Positions 54,900 to 64,000 of a stretch of DNA of 64,000 nucleotides are shown piece by piece. A program made the position numbers and the translations under genes. The notes beneath the pieces are model-generated. The model worked only from the letters and a program-made list of their open reading frames with translations, made no database searches and had not been told where the DNA came from. How positions within the stretch are numbered: position 1 is the first letter of the stretch; every line of letters begins with the position of its first letter. The DNA comes from Ceratopteris richardii (Eukaryota > Streptophyta > Polypodiopsida > Polypodiales > Pteridaceae), in the NCBI GenBank assembly GCA_020310875.1, contig CM035416.1, positions 73,105,983 through 73,169,982 on the forward strand, read 5' to 3'.

Positions 54900-56389
54900 T
54901 ATGTGGAAATCACTCCACAAAAGGAAGTAAGCCCAAAGCTTTGTGGAAAGCTTCAAACTTCTCCCTAGGCAGAGCCTTTGTGAAAAGGTCTGCAATGTTC
55001 TCCTGCGTGGGCACATATGCCAAAATGATCTCCCCAGTAGAGAACCTCTCCCTGACATAGTGATAATGCACCTCAATGTGCTTAGTGCAAGCATGAAACA
55101 CAGGGTTCCTCGCAACTGCCAATGCACTCTAACTGTCAGTGAAGATGGTGGTGGCAGAAGTCTGACCAACACCCAAATCAGCCATAAGGCATCTGAGCCA
55201 CACACACTCAATTGTCACTGTGAAAGCTGCCCTATACTCAGCCTCACACTGGAAGTGGCCATAGTAGGTTGCTTCTTGCTCGACCAAGATATACATGAGC
55301 TACCAAGCATGAAGCAAAAGCCACTAGTGGACACACGAGTGTCATAGCAACGAGCCCAATCAGAGTCAAAAAAAGCATGAAAATCTGGCGGTAGTGATCC
55401 CCCCTTGGGATAAAACAACCCAAGTAGCCGAGTACCACTCAAATAGCAAAAGATGCGCTTAACTGCCTACCAAAGCTTGACTCCTGGGCAATGCATAAAC
55501 CTACTCATCTGTGAGACAGCAAACTGAATATCTGGCCGAGTAATGCATAAGTAAATCAAGCATCCAATAGCCTTCTGATAGAGAACAACATCAAATGCAT
55601 CTCCAGCATCATGAAGAATCAATCGTAAACCTGTCTCCATAGGAGTGGCAATAGGTTTACAGTCTTCAAGGCCAAAACGCTGCAATAATGTGTCATGTTT
55701 AGTTTGACACAAAGCCATTCCACCATCAACTTGCATAAATTGGATGCCCGAATAGTGATGCAAATTCCCAAATCAAACATATCAAATAAGGCATGCAAAT
55801 CAGCAATATGCTTCTCAATAGGACCAATGAGCAGCATGTTGTCATCATAGACAACAATGATCAAAATCACATCATTAGCACGCTTAACATATAAGGTTCT
55901 TTCAGTTGGACTGTTCTCAAAACCATGTGCAATCAGATAGGCATGTATCTTCTCATACAAAGCATGTGGTGCTTGCTTTAAACCATATAATGCCTTCTTT
56001 AAACTGCAAACCTGGTTTTCATGCTCTTTGTGCACAAAGCCACGGGGCTGAAAAACATACACTTCTTCATGCAAGTCACCATTCAGAAATGTTGTTTTAA
56101 TGTCCAACTGATGTACATTCCAACCATGATGAGCGGCAAGTGCACAGATGCTCCAAACAGTAGTCATACGGCATGTAGGTGCAAAGGTCTCATCAAAATC
56201 AATGCCTCTTTCCTGTGCATAATCCTTTGCAACAAGCCTAGCCTTATACCTATCAACTGTACCATCTGGTTTACACTTCAGCTTGTATACCCACTTACTG
56301 CCAATGGCCTTCTTGCCTGGAGGCAAGTCACATAAAGAACAAGTACCATTCTCCATTATAGCATCACATTCAGATTGCATAACAACCAT
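54900..56389 (-). pseudogene. Copia F2 copy d: reverse transcriptase and RNase H
   Basis: The RT frame of 256 codons at 55619-56389 carries GTCSLCDLPPGKKAIGSKWV, LDIKTTFLNGDLHEEVYV and KKALYGLKQAP. The catalytic box at 55838-55849 reads Y-D-D-N, where copy e has Y-V-D-D, so Val is Asp and the second catalytic Asp is Asn. Frame changes near 55780 and 55620 lead to PDIQFAVSQMSRFMHC. The RNase H region at 54910-55440 is broken but has STSGFCFMLGSSCISW and KHIEVHYHYVRERF. It ends next to the PPT. The element role is cDNA synthesis; this copy is dead. Confidence 0.92.
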
Positions 56390-57187
56390 CTAATTTTTTG
56401 AATTTTGTGCTTCATCAAACGAAACAGGCTCATTCTCATCACAGAGACTAGATGCAGCCATAGCATAGCAATCTCATGCAAAAGAGGCACTCTGAGAGCC
56501 TAAATGAGTATGATATGATAGAGGTGCATCTAATTTGTTGTCACGCAAAGTCTGCACCAGCCATTTTGGCATAGTTTTTGCCTGCTCAATATCAGCTCTC
56601 TCATCGACTAGGGCATCATGTAAATCTGCATCAGAAATGGAATGATCTATATCATCACATGAAACCTGCAAAGGTTGACAAGTTGCCCCATTGTGACCAG
56701 CACTAGACTGTCCACCTATAAAAAGAGGTAGCAAAGTATCATCCATGTCTTTAGAGCTAACAAATTTCTCCTTAGTACATGAAAGCAATGGCTGAATAGC
56801 ATCTTCCACAAAAACAACGTCACGGCTAACCAGAATGCGTTTAGTCTGTGGATGATATAGACGATAGCCTTTACTTTCAGAACTGTACCCAACCAAAATA
56901 CATTTTACTGCTTTATCATCCGATTTTCTGCGATGTTGTTCAGGCACTAATGCATATGCCAAACAACCAAAAACACACAAATGAGCAACAGATGGCTTGC
57001 AATCATGCTAAACCTCATATGGAGTGATAGACTGCAACGCTTTAGTGGGACACCTGTTCAGTACATATCCTTCACACATGATAGCCTCAAGCCAGAAACT
57101 ATGTGGTAAAGCTTGACTCTTGACCATACACCTTGCCATCTCCATGAGTGACCTGTTCTTTCGTTCAGCAACTCCATTTTGTTGAGC
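56390..57187 (-). pseudogene. Copia F2 copy d: integrase, joined upstream to F3 RT
   Basis: The integrase starts abruptly inside the third catalytic motif, QQNGVAERKNRSLMEMARC, Glu kept. It continues SFWLEAIMCEGYVLNRCPTK and the open C-terminal part at 56474-56980 (VFGCLAYALVPEQHRRK, VSRDVVFVEDAI). The zinc domain and both catalytic Asp are missing. At 57187 the frame continues without a break into RT sequence of another copia, giving a 98-codon hybrid frame at 57008-57304. Confidence 0.9.
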
Positions 57188-57836
57188 CATACCATACTTT
57201 TGCAGCATATTCAAGGCATATTGCCTTTGCGACATCCATATACGTGTTTCTGTATGTATAAACTCGATGCCCAAGAAATAGCGCAACACACCAAGATCTT
57301 TCATGTCGATTCCTGCATAAGAAGTTGCTTTTCCTCTTTGATGCTTCCTTCATTATCACCACCTACAATCAGGTCATCAACATAAATAGCCACAATAGTG
57401 ATGCCATCATCAGCCTTCCTTGCATATAGTGAGTGATCTGCATCACACATAGAAAACCCAATGCTGGTTAAGTAATCAGCAATCCTTGCATGCCATGCAC
57501 GAGGGGCTTGCTTCAGCCCATACAAAGCCTTTTGCAACCTGCAAACATATTCTAGATGCTTTGAATCTTCATATCCTTGTGGCTGGTCCATATATACTTC
57601 TTCCTATAACTCACCATGTGGGAAAGCATTCTTCACATCCATCTGATGCAAAGTCCATCCGTTTGTTGTAGCTAATGAAACAAGTGTTTTAATAGTAGAC
57701 ATTTTAGCTACAGGGCTGAATGTTTCCTCATAATCAATGCCATATGTCTGTGCATATCCTTTAGCTACCAATCATGCTTTATACCTGCTTATGCTACCAT
57801 CAGCATTATGCTTTACCTTGTAAACCCATTTGCAAC
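57188..57836 (-). pseudogene. Copia F3: reverse transcriptase, truncated
   Basis: The minus strand reads GCKWVYKVKHNADGSISRYK, then a stop, [20 protein letters not shown] and [12 protein letters not shown]. At 57301-57591 it reads MDQPQGYEDSKHLEYVCRLQ, KALYGLKQAPRAWHA and an intact YVDD (VAIYVDDLIVGG). A frame change follows near 57305, then MKDLGVLRYFLGIEF and QRQYALNMLQKYGMA at the fusion to F2 integrase. The thumb end, RNase H and LTR of F3 are absent. It is closer to copia E than to F2. Confidence 0.9.
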
Positions 57837-58810
57837 CTATGGCAATGGAACCAGCTTCCATGTATCATTTCCATAAAGTGCAGCCATCTCCCCATCCATA
57901 GCTTTTTCCCAATCTGCAATTCCAATTGCATCTTCAAAACGAGAAGTTTGAGCATCTTGTATTACCTTGGTCATGTAGGCACAATGACGAGCCATATAAC
58001 TGTCATACGCCAATCGTTGCACTGAATTTTGCATCCTCCCAGATCTTCTTGGTCCTGGGTCACTTCTCCTTGTATCATCTGCATGTGCCCTTCTTACTCC
58101 TGAAGTCTTCAAGGAAGGCAATCCAAGTTCCTCATCAAGACTCTTTTCTAAACCTCTTGAATCTCCATCAACGTCTTCAAAACCTGCACATGTTTTATGA
58201 CCAGCAAAAAGCTTTTCTTTATCTTTCTTGGATGTATTTGATGAATTTGCTGGAGTGAAATTTCCACATAATCTTCCACTCCATGGATTTGAGTTGGAAC
58301 TATTGCTTAGTGATGCATCCGGTCCACTCAAAACCTGAGATTCTACACTTGATTTTTCAGCATTTTCTTTGTCATTTGGTTCAAGGCTCTTTGGCATCTG
58401 CATAGAAGCTTCACATTTCATCAAATACCACATCTCTGCTCACCTTCACTTGTCGTGTGAGTGGGTTATAACATTTGTACCCTTTTTGCTCAAGGGAGTA
58501 TCCAATGAAGACACATTTTTCTGCTTTCGGATCAACCTTCGTCCTCAACTCATCTGGAACATGTATATATGCAATACATCCAAAAACTTTCAGATGTGAT
58601 AAGTTTGGCTTTTTACCTGTAAACTTCTCTTCATGTGTAACTTGGTGTACATGAGCAGTCGGAGTTCTGTTCATGATACATATAGCAGTATGCATAGCTT
58701 CTGCCCAATAACAATGAGGCATATTCTTCTTAGCCATCAAGGCTCTTTCTATTTCTGCAATATATCTATTTTTGCATTCAGCAATACTATTATGTTGTGG
58801 TGTGTACGTG
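57837..58810 (-). pseudogene. Copia F3: integrase second half and linker
   Basis: 58411-58866 carries TYTPQHNSIAECKNRYIAEI (Glu kept), NMPHCYWAEAMHTAICIMNR, FGCIAYIHVPDELRTK and VFIGYSLEQKGYKCYNP. The Ser/Asn-rich linker at 57837-58433 is open for 198 codons and ends RRSGRMQNSVQRLAYDSY, then EKAMDGEMAALYGNDTWKLV. Only one frame break separates the two near 58430. The integrase is interrupted by repeat R at 58811 and continues at 59260. Confidence 0.92.
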
Positions 58811-59259
58811 TGCAAGAGAACAAGGATTACGACCACCACATGCTTGAGAGATGACTCTCCTCCCAACCAAATGCCTCTATATATAGCTCTCTCCAGGGGA
58901 CTGCCTTCTTAGGCAGGTGGATACTAACCATCCAAGTGTCAGCCATGTAACTACATGTGCGCCAAGTGTCCCAGTTAGCCAGAGTTAACTCCAGTGGATG
59001 CTTCTAGAAGGTTCTAGAGCTCTTTGGGCAAAACCCTCTCCCCATGTATCCCATGGGGATTGAACCCAAGACCTCCTCCTTCACATCCTTGAGACTTAAC
59101 CACTAAGCTAAGTGGATCACTTGTTCACAAGAGCACAAGACCTCCTACTAAGTCTAAAACTCGAGATCTTTGGTCATATACACGGATGACCAAACGGTGT
59201 CCGATTTTAGATCTGTCTGAACCGGCCAGAGCCTTGGATCATAGACTTACTTTATTACA
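58811..59259 (+). repeat. Repeat R copy 2, inserted in F3 integrase
   Basis: A 449-bp unit, TGCAAGAG...TTATTACA, homologous to 17553-17991. TATATATAG at 58879-58887 (plus). On the minus strand the A-box TAGCTTAGTGG (59100-59110) and B-box GGTTCAATCC (59057-59066) match tRNA promoter elements. The F3 reading frame resumes on both sides, which fixes the borders to within a few bases. No clear target duplication is present; GTG at 58808-58810 looks like filler. Confidence 0.85.
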
Positions 59260-59384
59260 ACCTGCACGAAAACTGACGCTGAATTCCATGATTTTTTAGA
59301 AAACTGCTAAACTCATTTGACATGTATTCACCTCCTCCATCAGATCTTAATGTCTGAATGTACTTCCCCGTTTGCTTTTCCTAG
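59260..59384 (-). pseudogene. Copia F3: integrase piece beyond repeat R
   Basis: The minus strand reads KQTGKYIQTLRSDGGGEYMS (second catalytic Asp kept), then FLKNHGIQRQFSCR, which continues into YTPQHN on the other side of repeat R. It ends at 59384, where plus-strand F2 sequence begins, so the first half of the integrase is lost. Confidence 0.88.
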
Positions 59385-59392
59385 TGTAGACT

Positions 59393-61048
59393 TTGCGTGA
59401 CAGCAAATTAGATGCACCTCTGTCATATCATACTCGTTCAGGCTCTCATAGTGCCTCTTTTGCATCAGATTGCTCTCCTATGGCTGCATCTAGTCTCTGT
59501 GATGAGAATGAGCCTGTTTTGTTTGATGAAGCACAAAATTCAGAAAATTGGATGGCTGCTATGCAATCTAAATATGATGCTATAATGAAGAATGGTACTT
59601 GGTCTTTATGTGACTTGCCTCTTGGCAAGAAGGCCATTGGCACTAAGTGGGTATACAAGCTGAAGCGTAAACCTGATGGTACAGTGGACAGGTATAAGGC
59701 TAGGCTTGTTGCAAAGGGTTATGCACAGGAAAGAGGCATTGATTTTGATGATATCTTTGCACCTACATGCCGTATGACTACTGTTCGGAGCATTTGTGCA
59801 CTTGCAGCCCATCATGGTTGGAATGTACATCAGTTGGACATTAAAACACCATTTCTGAATGGTGACTTGCATGAAGAAGTGTATGTTTTTCAGCCCTGTG
59901 GCTTTGTGCAGAAAGGGCATGAAAACCAGGTGTGCAGGTTAAAGAAGGCATTATATGGTTTAAAGCAAGCACCACGTGCTTGGTATGAGAAGATACATGC
60001 CTATCTGGTTGCACATGGTTTTGAGAACAGTCCAACTGAAAGCACCTTATATGTTAAGCATGCTAATGATGTGCTTCTGATCATTGTTGTCTATGTTGAC
60101 GACATGCTGCTCACTAGTCCTATTGAGAAGCATATTGCTGATTCCAAGGCTGATTTGCATGCCTCATTTGAGATGTATGATTTGGGGCATTTGCATCACT
60201 ATTTGGGCATTCAGTTTATGCAAGTTGATGGTGGAATGGCTTTGTGTCAAACGAAATATATTGACACATTATTGCAGCATTTTGGCCTTGAAGACTGTAA
60301 GCCTATTGCCACTCCTATGGAGACAGGTTTACGATTGAGTCTTCATGATGCTGGAGATGCATTTGATGTTATTCTCTATCAGCAGGTTGTTGGATGCTTG
60401 ATTTACTTATGCATTACTCGGCCAGATATTCAGTTTGCTGTCTCAAAGATGAGCAGTTTTATGCATTGCCTCGGAGTCACGCATTGGAAGGTGGTTAAGC
60501 GCAACTTTTGCTACTTGAGTGGTACTCGGCTACTTGGGTTGTTTTATCCCAAGGGGGGATCACTACGGCTAGATTTGCATGCTTTTTCTAACTCAGATTG
60601 GGCTGGTTGCTATGACACTCGTGTGTCCACCAGTGGTTTTTGCTTCATGCTTGGTAGCTCATGTATATCTTGGTTGAGCAAGAAGCAGCCTACTGTGACC
60701 ACTTCCAGTTATGAGGCTGAGTATAGGGAAGCCTTCACAGCTACTGTTGAGTGTGTGTGGCTCAGACGCCTTATGGCTGATTTGGGTGTTGGCCAGTCTT
60801 CTGCAACCACCATCTTCACTGACAGTCAGAATGCATTGGCAGTTGCGAGGAACAATGTGTTCCATGCTCGCACTAAGCACATTGAGGTGCATTATCACTA
60901 TGTCAGGGAGAGGTTCTCTGCTGGGGAGATCAGCTTGGCATATGTGCCCACGCAGGAGAACATAGCAGACCTTTTCACGAAGGCTCTGCCTAGGGAGAAG
61001 TTTGAAGCTTTCCGCAAAGATTTGGGCTTACTTCCCTTAGTGGAGTGA
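59393..61048 (+). CDS. Copia F2 copy e: intact RT-RNase H frame, 5'-truncated
   Basis: F2 similarity begins at 59385, inside the integrase-RT linker (LRDSKLDAPLSYHTRSGSHS); the open frame starts with TTG, and no native ATG or upstream pol is present. RT: GTWSLCDLPLGKKAIGTKWV, LDIKTPFLNGDLHEEVYVFQ, KKALYGLKQAPRAWYEK and an intact YVDD (IIVVYVDDMLLTSP). RNase H: SNSDWAGCYDTRVSTSGF (the first Asp of DSDWAG is Asn, the catalytic one is kept), SSYEAEYREAF, TDSQNAL, ARTKHIEVHYHYVRERF and VPTQENIADLFTKALPREKF. 551 codons without a stop is striking among so many broken copies. It is the plus-strand arm of an inverted repeat with copy d. Confidence 0.93.
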   Translation: MRDSKLDAPLSYHTRSGSHSASFASDCSPMAASSLCDENEPVLFDEAQNSENWMAAMQSKYDAIMKNGTWSLCDLPLGKKAIGTKWVYKLKRKPDGTVDRYKARLVAKGYAQERGIDFDDIFAPTCRMTTVRSICALAAHHGWNVHQLDIKTPFLNGDLHEEVYVFQPCGFVQKGHENQVCRLKKALYGLKQAPRAWYEKIHAYLVAHGFENSPTESTLYVKHANDVLLIIVVYVDDMLLTSPIEKHIADSKADLHASFEMYDLGHLHHYLGIQFMQVDGGMALCQTKYIDTLLQHFGLEDCKPIATPMETGLRLSLHDAGDAFDVILYQQVVGCLIYLCITRPDIQFAVSKMSSFMHCLGVTHWKVVKRNFCYLSGTRLLGLFYPKGGSLRLDLHAFSNSDWAGCYDTRVSTSGFCFMLGSSCISWLSKKQPTVTTSSYEAEYREAFTATVECVWLRRLMADLGVGQSSATTIFTDSQNALAVARNNVFHARTKHIEVHYHYVRERFSAGEISLAYVPTQENIADLFTKALPREKFEAFRKDLGLLPLVE

Positions 61049-61107
61049 TTTCCACATAGCTTGGCACTTCCTTATACATGAGTGTCAGCTCCTTGTTCAT
61101 CGCATCA

Positions 61108-61122
61108 CTCCCAGGGGGGATT
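61108..61122 (+). promoter_or_regulatory. Polypurine tract of copia F2 copy e
   Basis: CTCCCAGGGGGGATT directly before TGTTGATATATTTAGG. Confidence 0.9.
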
Positions 61123-61352
61123 TGTTGATATATTTAGGTAGTGATGTGTGTGAACACACTAGGACCACCGGGGCACTTTTTTCCCTCTTTAGGAGGTTTT
61201 TTTCCCCCGGCTTGTATATACGCCTATTGCCCTAATGGGCTACTTATCTTTGCACATTCTCTAGTAATACATTCAGTAGTGTGTGTTGTGCTCCAAGCTT
61301 CTTCTTCTTCCTTGTGCTATTCGCATGCTTCCACAGACGTCTAACTCCAACA
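61123..61352 (+). repeat. Copia F2 copy e: 3' LTR
   Basis: The 230-bp LTR TGTTGATATATT...ACTCCAACA, inverted relative to 54607-54835. Its TATA-like TTGTATATACG lies near 61213-61223. Confidence 0.93.
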
Positions 61353-61640
61353 AGAAACTCATGAAACTCATAGAACTCAAGAAAAATTCGTGAAATGATG
61401 CTTATATACAACTTTTACTCTTTCTACAATATAGCTAACCACCCACCAATCAATGTGGGTGTACTTTATGGTGGGTACTTGATGAGATTTGAATTTTATT
61501 GATTTTGGAAGACCTTCCAACTTGATTCCATGACTTTGGTTCCTCCTGTTTGGTTTTTCCACTTGAGAAACTTTTGGATGAATCCTTCTTTATGGTTGAG
61601 ACTTGATTTTAAACACTCTCCCTCAAGTCTCAATGCCTAG
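61353..61640 (-). repeat. Possible LTR end and PPT of an unidentified minus-strand element
   Basis: On the minus strand GACTTGAGGGAGAG (61616-61629) is followed by TGTTTAAAATC, the usual PPT-to-3' LTR junction, at 61615. The sequence below, to 61353, is non-coding. The internal side is cut at 61640 by the LTR of copia M. Confidence 0.45.
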
Positions 61641-62673
61641 TGTTGCGAACATTTGTTTTATGTAGGGTACAAGTTTCAAATTATGTAAATACCTTTGGGA
61701 AGTCTTCAAATACTTCAAGAAGGCTCATATTATTCATAAAATGTAGCAAAAATACCACGTGAGTTTTAGAACATGGTGAGTCAAATTAGTGAGTCACAAG
61801 GGAGCTTCAGTGGTGTCCTAGTGGAAGGTCGATGTGGCTAGTTCTCAAAGTCCATCAATACTTTGCTTATTTGAGCACTTGAGTCATGTATTACCTCCAT
61901 CCAAGTGTCTACCACGAATTTAGATGTATTAGGAAGGTTTTAGATTAGTTTCCCATGCTATAAAAAGAGGATAAAAGTCGTGATCTTGTGGGATGTCCAA
62001 GAGAGTCATATGTGTATCTCTACACTGCTGTAGTTTTGTATGCAGAGATTGCAGAGCTTGTATCTCCCTCATCATATATCCAAATTACATGTTTGATAGC
62101 TCATTGGAAAGCTCTTACTGTCTACTTTTTTCCTGTAAATTTTCATAATCATTGGATTTGTGAGCTGAGAGCAATACTCTCTGCAAGTAGTGTGTGTTCT
62201 CTGTTTTTTATCCCTGCTGAAGGTCTCCATTAAACCTCAAACTTGCAGAGGTCATATCTCCTTGTGTATGTATCCAAATCATGTGTTCTTTGTCTTGTTA
62301 GAAAGATCTTTAAGTCTACTTGTATTCTAGAAAGTTTCAAAGTCATTGGAGTTGTGAGTTAAGAGCAGTAGTCTCTGCAAGTGATGTGTGTCCTCAGGTT
62401 CATCTCTGTTTCAAGGTCTCCATTAAAGCTGCATATTGCAGAGGTCATAGCTCATTGTGTATTTATCCATTTGAGGTGTTCTATATCTTGTTGGAAAGCT
62501 CTTAGAGTCTAGTTTATGTGTGTGAAACAGTTTTGGAAAATTCCAAGAGAGTAAAGAGAAATTTGCTCTGCAAGAAAATTGGTCTGTGCATACAAGTTTG
62601 TGAAAAAGTCAACTAGGTCCTGTTGGGTTTCACCTACTTCTAGCTGTACTTTGGAGATCAATAAACTCCAACA
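61641..62673 (+). repeat. Copia M 5' LTR with about 194-bp internal repeats
   Basis: Inferred borders TGTTGCGAAC and ACTCCAACA (1033 bp, TGTTG/CAACA inverted ends). The right border is firm because the PBS follows it; the left border is inferred. TATAAAAAG lies at 61959-61967. After it, three diverged units begin with GCAGAG at 62051, 62245 and 62438 (spacings 194 and 193). Each contains a TTGTTGGAAAGCTCT-like motif about 55-75 bp on. Confidence 0.65.
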
Positions 62674-62674
62674 T

Positions 62675-62686
62675 TGGTATCAGAGC
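62675..62686 (+). promoter_or_regulatory. Primer-binding site of copia M
   Basis: TGGTATCAGAGC, a perfect initiator tRNA-Met complement, one base after the LTR end. Confidence 0.96.
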
Positions 62687-62921
62687 AAGTACTTGGAGGC
62701 TTGGAGAAGGTTATCATACGTTGACGAAGAATTTGAAGCTATCAAAGAAGCAGTTCATCATCAACACTACACAAAGGTAGAAGAAGATTGCAAGGAGGCA
62801 TCTGAAGCAACATCCAAGCAAAGAAAGGTGCACATACCTCATTTACAAGGTAAATATTATATTTCTTCTCATCACACACATTGGAAAGGAGGCTTAAAGG
62901 AGGAAGCTTAGCATTTGTATT

Positions 62922-64000
62922 ATGGGAGACCAACATGCACAAATAGAGAAGCTTGATAAGACCAATTATCAGGCATGGAAGTTTAGAATCACAGCATACT
63001 TGCAAGGTAGAGGCTTGTATGGTTTGATTGACGGCATAGATATCAAACCCACATTACCAGAGGACCCAAATCAGCAACAATTGAGGGATTTTAGACTTTG
63101 GAATGAGAGAGACAAAAGGGTTATATTCATTTTATCACAAAATATTCAAGATTCAATGGTAGGACACATACAAGATCTAGACACAAGTAGAGATGTTTGG
63201 CTTGCATTGGAAAGGTTGTATGCTACAGGTACAAGAGCAAGGAAGATTCAACTCAAAAATGAGTTGAATAACATAAAGAAAGATACAAGGACATCGGTCA
63301 ATGATTACATATTGAAAGTTAAAGAGATTGTAGATCAACTAGGATCAATTCAAGCTCATGTGGAGGACGACGACTTGGTTGCACATACTCTCAACGGACT
63401 CAAAGATGATGAGAGATGGAAACCCTTCATTACTTCAGTTTATGTCAGAGGAGAATTACCAGATTTTGATCAACTTATTGCCCTCATGGTCACGGAGGAG
63501 ATGAATCTAAATGGTTCTACTTCAAATCAAAAAGGATCTCAAGGACAAGCTCTTTATGTAGGATCATCAAGAGGTGGAAACAGAGGTGGAAGAGGTTCAA
63601 ATAGAGGTCGAGGAAGAAGGAGCGATGATCAAAGGACTTCAAGTGGCTTCTTCAACACAAGAGGAAGAGGAAGATCAAGCGCTAGAGGTACGAGAGGCTA
63701 CTACAACTACAACCAAAGACAAAGGAGTGAAGATAATAAGAACAATTGCTATATATGTGGAAGGTATGGACACTATGCCAAAGATTGTTATCAAAATGAA
63801 AATAATCAAGGTGGTAATCGAAGAGGAGGCTATTCAAGAAGAGGTAAACAACAAGGAAATTATGCAGTTGAAGGTAAAAGTGATGATTATGATTCTCTTC
63901 TTATGATGAATGTAGAAACTAAGATGAATTGCAATAGCGATGTATGGTATGTAGATAGTGGTTGTTCTAATCACATGTCTCATGATGCTTCATGGTTTTC
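62922..64000 (+). CDS. Copia M gag-protease, open to the window end
   Basis: From the ATG at 62922 (GDQHAQIEKLDKTNYQAWKF) I read 359 codons with no stop to the last base. The gag domain includes RITAYLQGRGLYGLIDG, RDVWLALERLYATGTRARKI, DYILKVKEIVDQLGSI and DDERWKPFI. An Arg/Gly-rich stretch follows (residues about 215-270). The complete zinc knuckle CYICGRYGHYAKDC is at about 277-290. The protease then starts and its active site WYVDSGCSNHMS is intact near residue 346. Start choice: it is the first ATG after the PBS in this frame, and its sequence matches other copia gag starts. The rest of pol must lie beyond the window. This is the only long undamaged gag here. Confidence 0.95.
   Translation, partial: MGDQHAQIEKLDKTNYQAWKFRITAYLQGRGLYGLIDGIDIKPTLPEDPNQQQLRDFRLWNERDKRVIFILSQNIQDSMVGHIQDLDTSRDVWLALERLYATGTRARKIQLKNELNNIKKDTRTSVNDYILKVKEIVDQLGSIQAHVEDDDLVAHTLNGLKDDERWKPFITSVYVRGELPDFDQLIALMVTEEMNLNGSTSNQKGSQGQALYVGSSRGGNRGGRGSNRGRGRRSDDQRTSSGFFNTRGRGRSSARGTRGYYNYNQRQRSEDNKNNCYICGRYGHYAKDCYQNENNQGGNRRGGYSRRGKQQGNYAVEGKSDDYDSLLMMNVETKMNCNSDVWYVDSGCSNHMSHDASWF

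Noticed and set aside
56021..56335. 104-codon frame antisense to F2 RT, seen again at 59606-59920
   Set aside because: It is the antisense shadow of a conserved RT segment and is kept only because RT itself is conserved.
59057..59110. Functional tRNA gene in repeat R
   Set aside because: A and B boxes fit, but the acceptor and anticodon stems do not fold by eye, and the other copy differs in both boxes.

Overview
The window is transposon-dense nuclear DNA, most probably from a land plant. Almost every coding stretch is a Ty1/copia (a few Ty3/gypsy) gag-pol segment. Primer-binding sites match the 3' end of initiator tRNA-Met (TGGTATCAGAGC). The base composition is AT-rich, and I see no host protein gene, rRNA unit or functional tRNA gene. 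The species cannot be fixed from the sequence.

Layout. 0-5.2 kb: a decayed Tnt1-like copia (A, minus) with its 5' LTR. 5.26-11.75 kb: a complete but inactive copia (B, minus; LTRs, PBS, PPT, near-perfect duplicated target) sitting inside a 5S-rRNA-like sequence. 11.98-13.8 kb: an LTR/PBS remnant, then Ty3/gypsy integrase and protease pieces (plus). 14.3-15.9 kb: gag plus 5' LTR of a short-LTR copia family, called F2 here (minus). 17.55-17.99 kb: a TG...CA repeat R with a TATA box and antisense tRNA-like Pol III boxes; its second copy is at 58.8 kb. 18-23 kb: decayed DNA with minisatellites. 23.1-25 kb: Ty3/gypsy gag (minus). 26.1-26.7 kb: an array of palindromic 18-bp units. 28.5-34.9 kb: mosaic of copia pieces in both orientations (F2 gag fragment, G2, a B-like gag, G1 with its repeat-rich LTR). 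35.5-37.6 kb: an LTR-like sequence, then F2 pieces tail to tail. 37.6-46.1 kb: copia K (minus) interrupted by complete young copia E (plus, 38,688-45,365). 46.1-47.8 kb: decayed DNA with a coiled-coil-like remnant. 47.8-53.6 kb: near full-length F2 copy (minus) lying against another F2 gag (plus). 54.06-54.48 kb: gypsy remnant. 54.6-61.35 kb: two F2 3' halves in inverted orientation around a piece of another copia (F3), itself carrying repeat R. 61.6-64 kb: 5' LTR, PBS and an uninterrupted gag-protease frame of copia M, running off the window.

The most recent event is E: its 5-bp target duplication CTTTG is perfect and its LTRs differ at 17 sites plus one 3-bp indel over about 1.14 kb. E keeps all protease, integrase, RT and RNase H catalytic residues, but has a gag N-terminal frame break, a lost zinc-knuckle cysteine and a -1 frame break between integrase and RT. 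M is the only element with no visible lesion in the part seen. All the others carry stops, frameshifts or catalytic substitutions. Recurrent architectural themes are long transcribed LTR leaders with internal repeats or palindromes, self-insertion of F2 and chimeric junctions.
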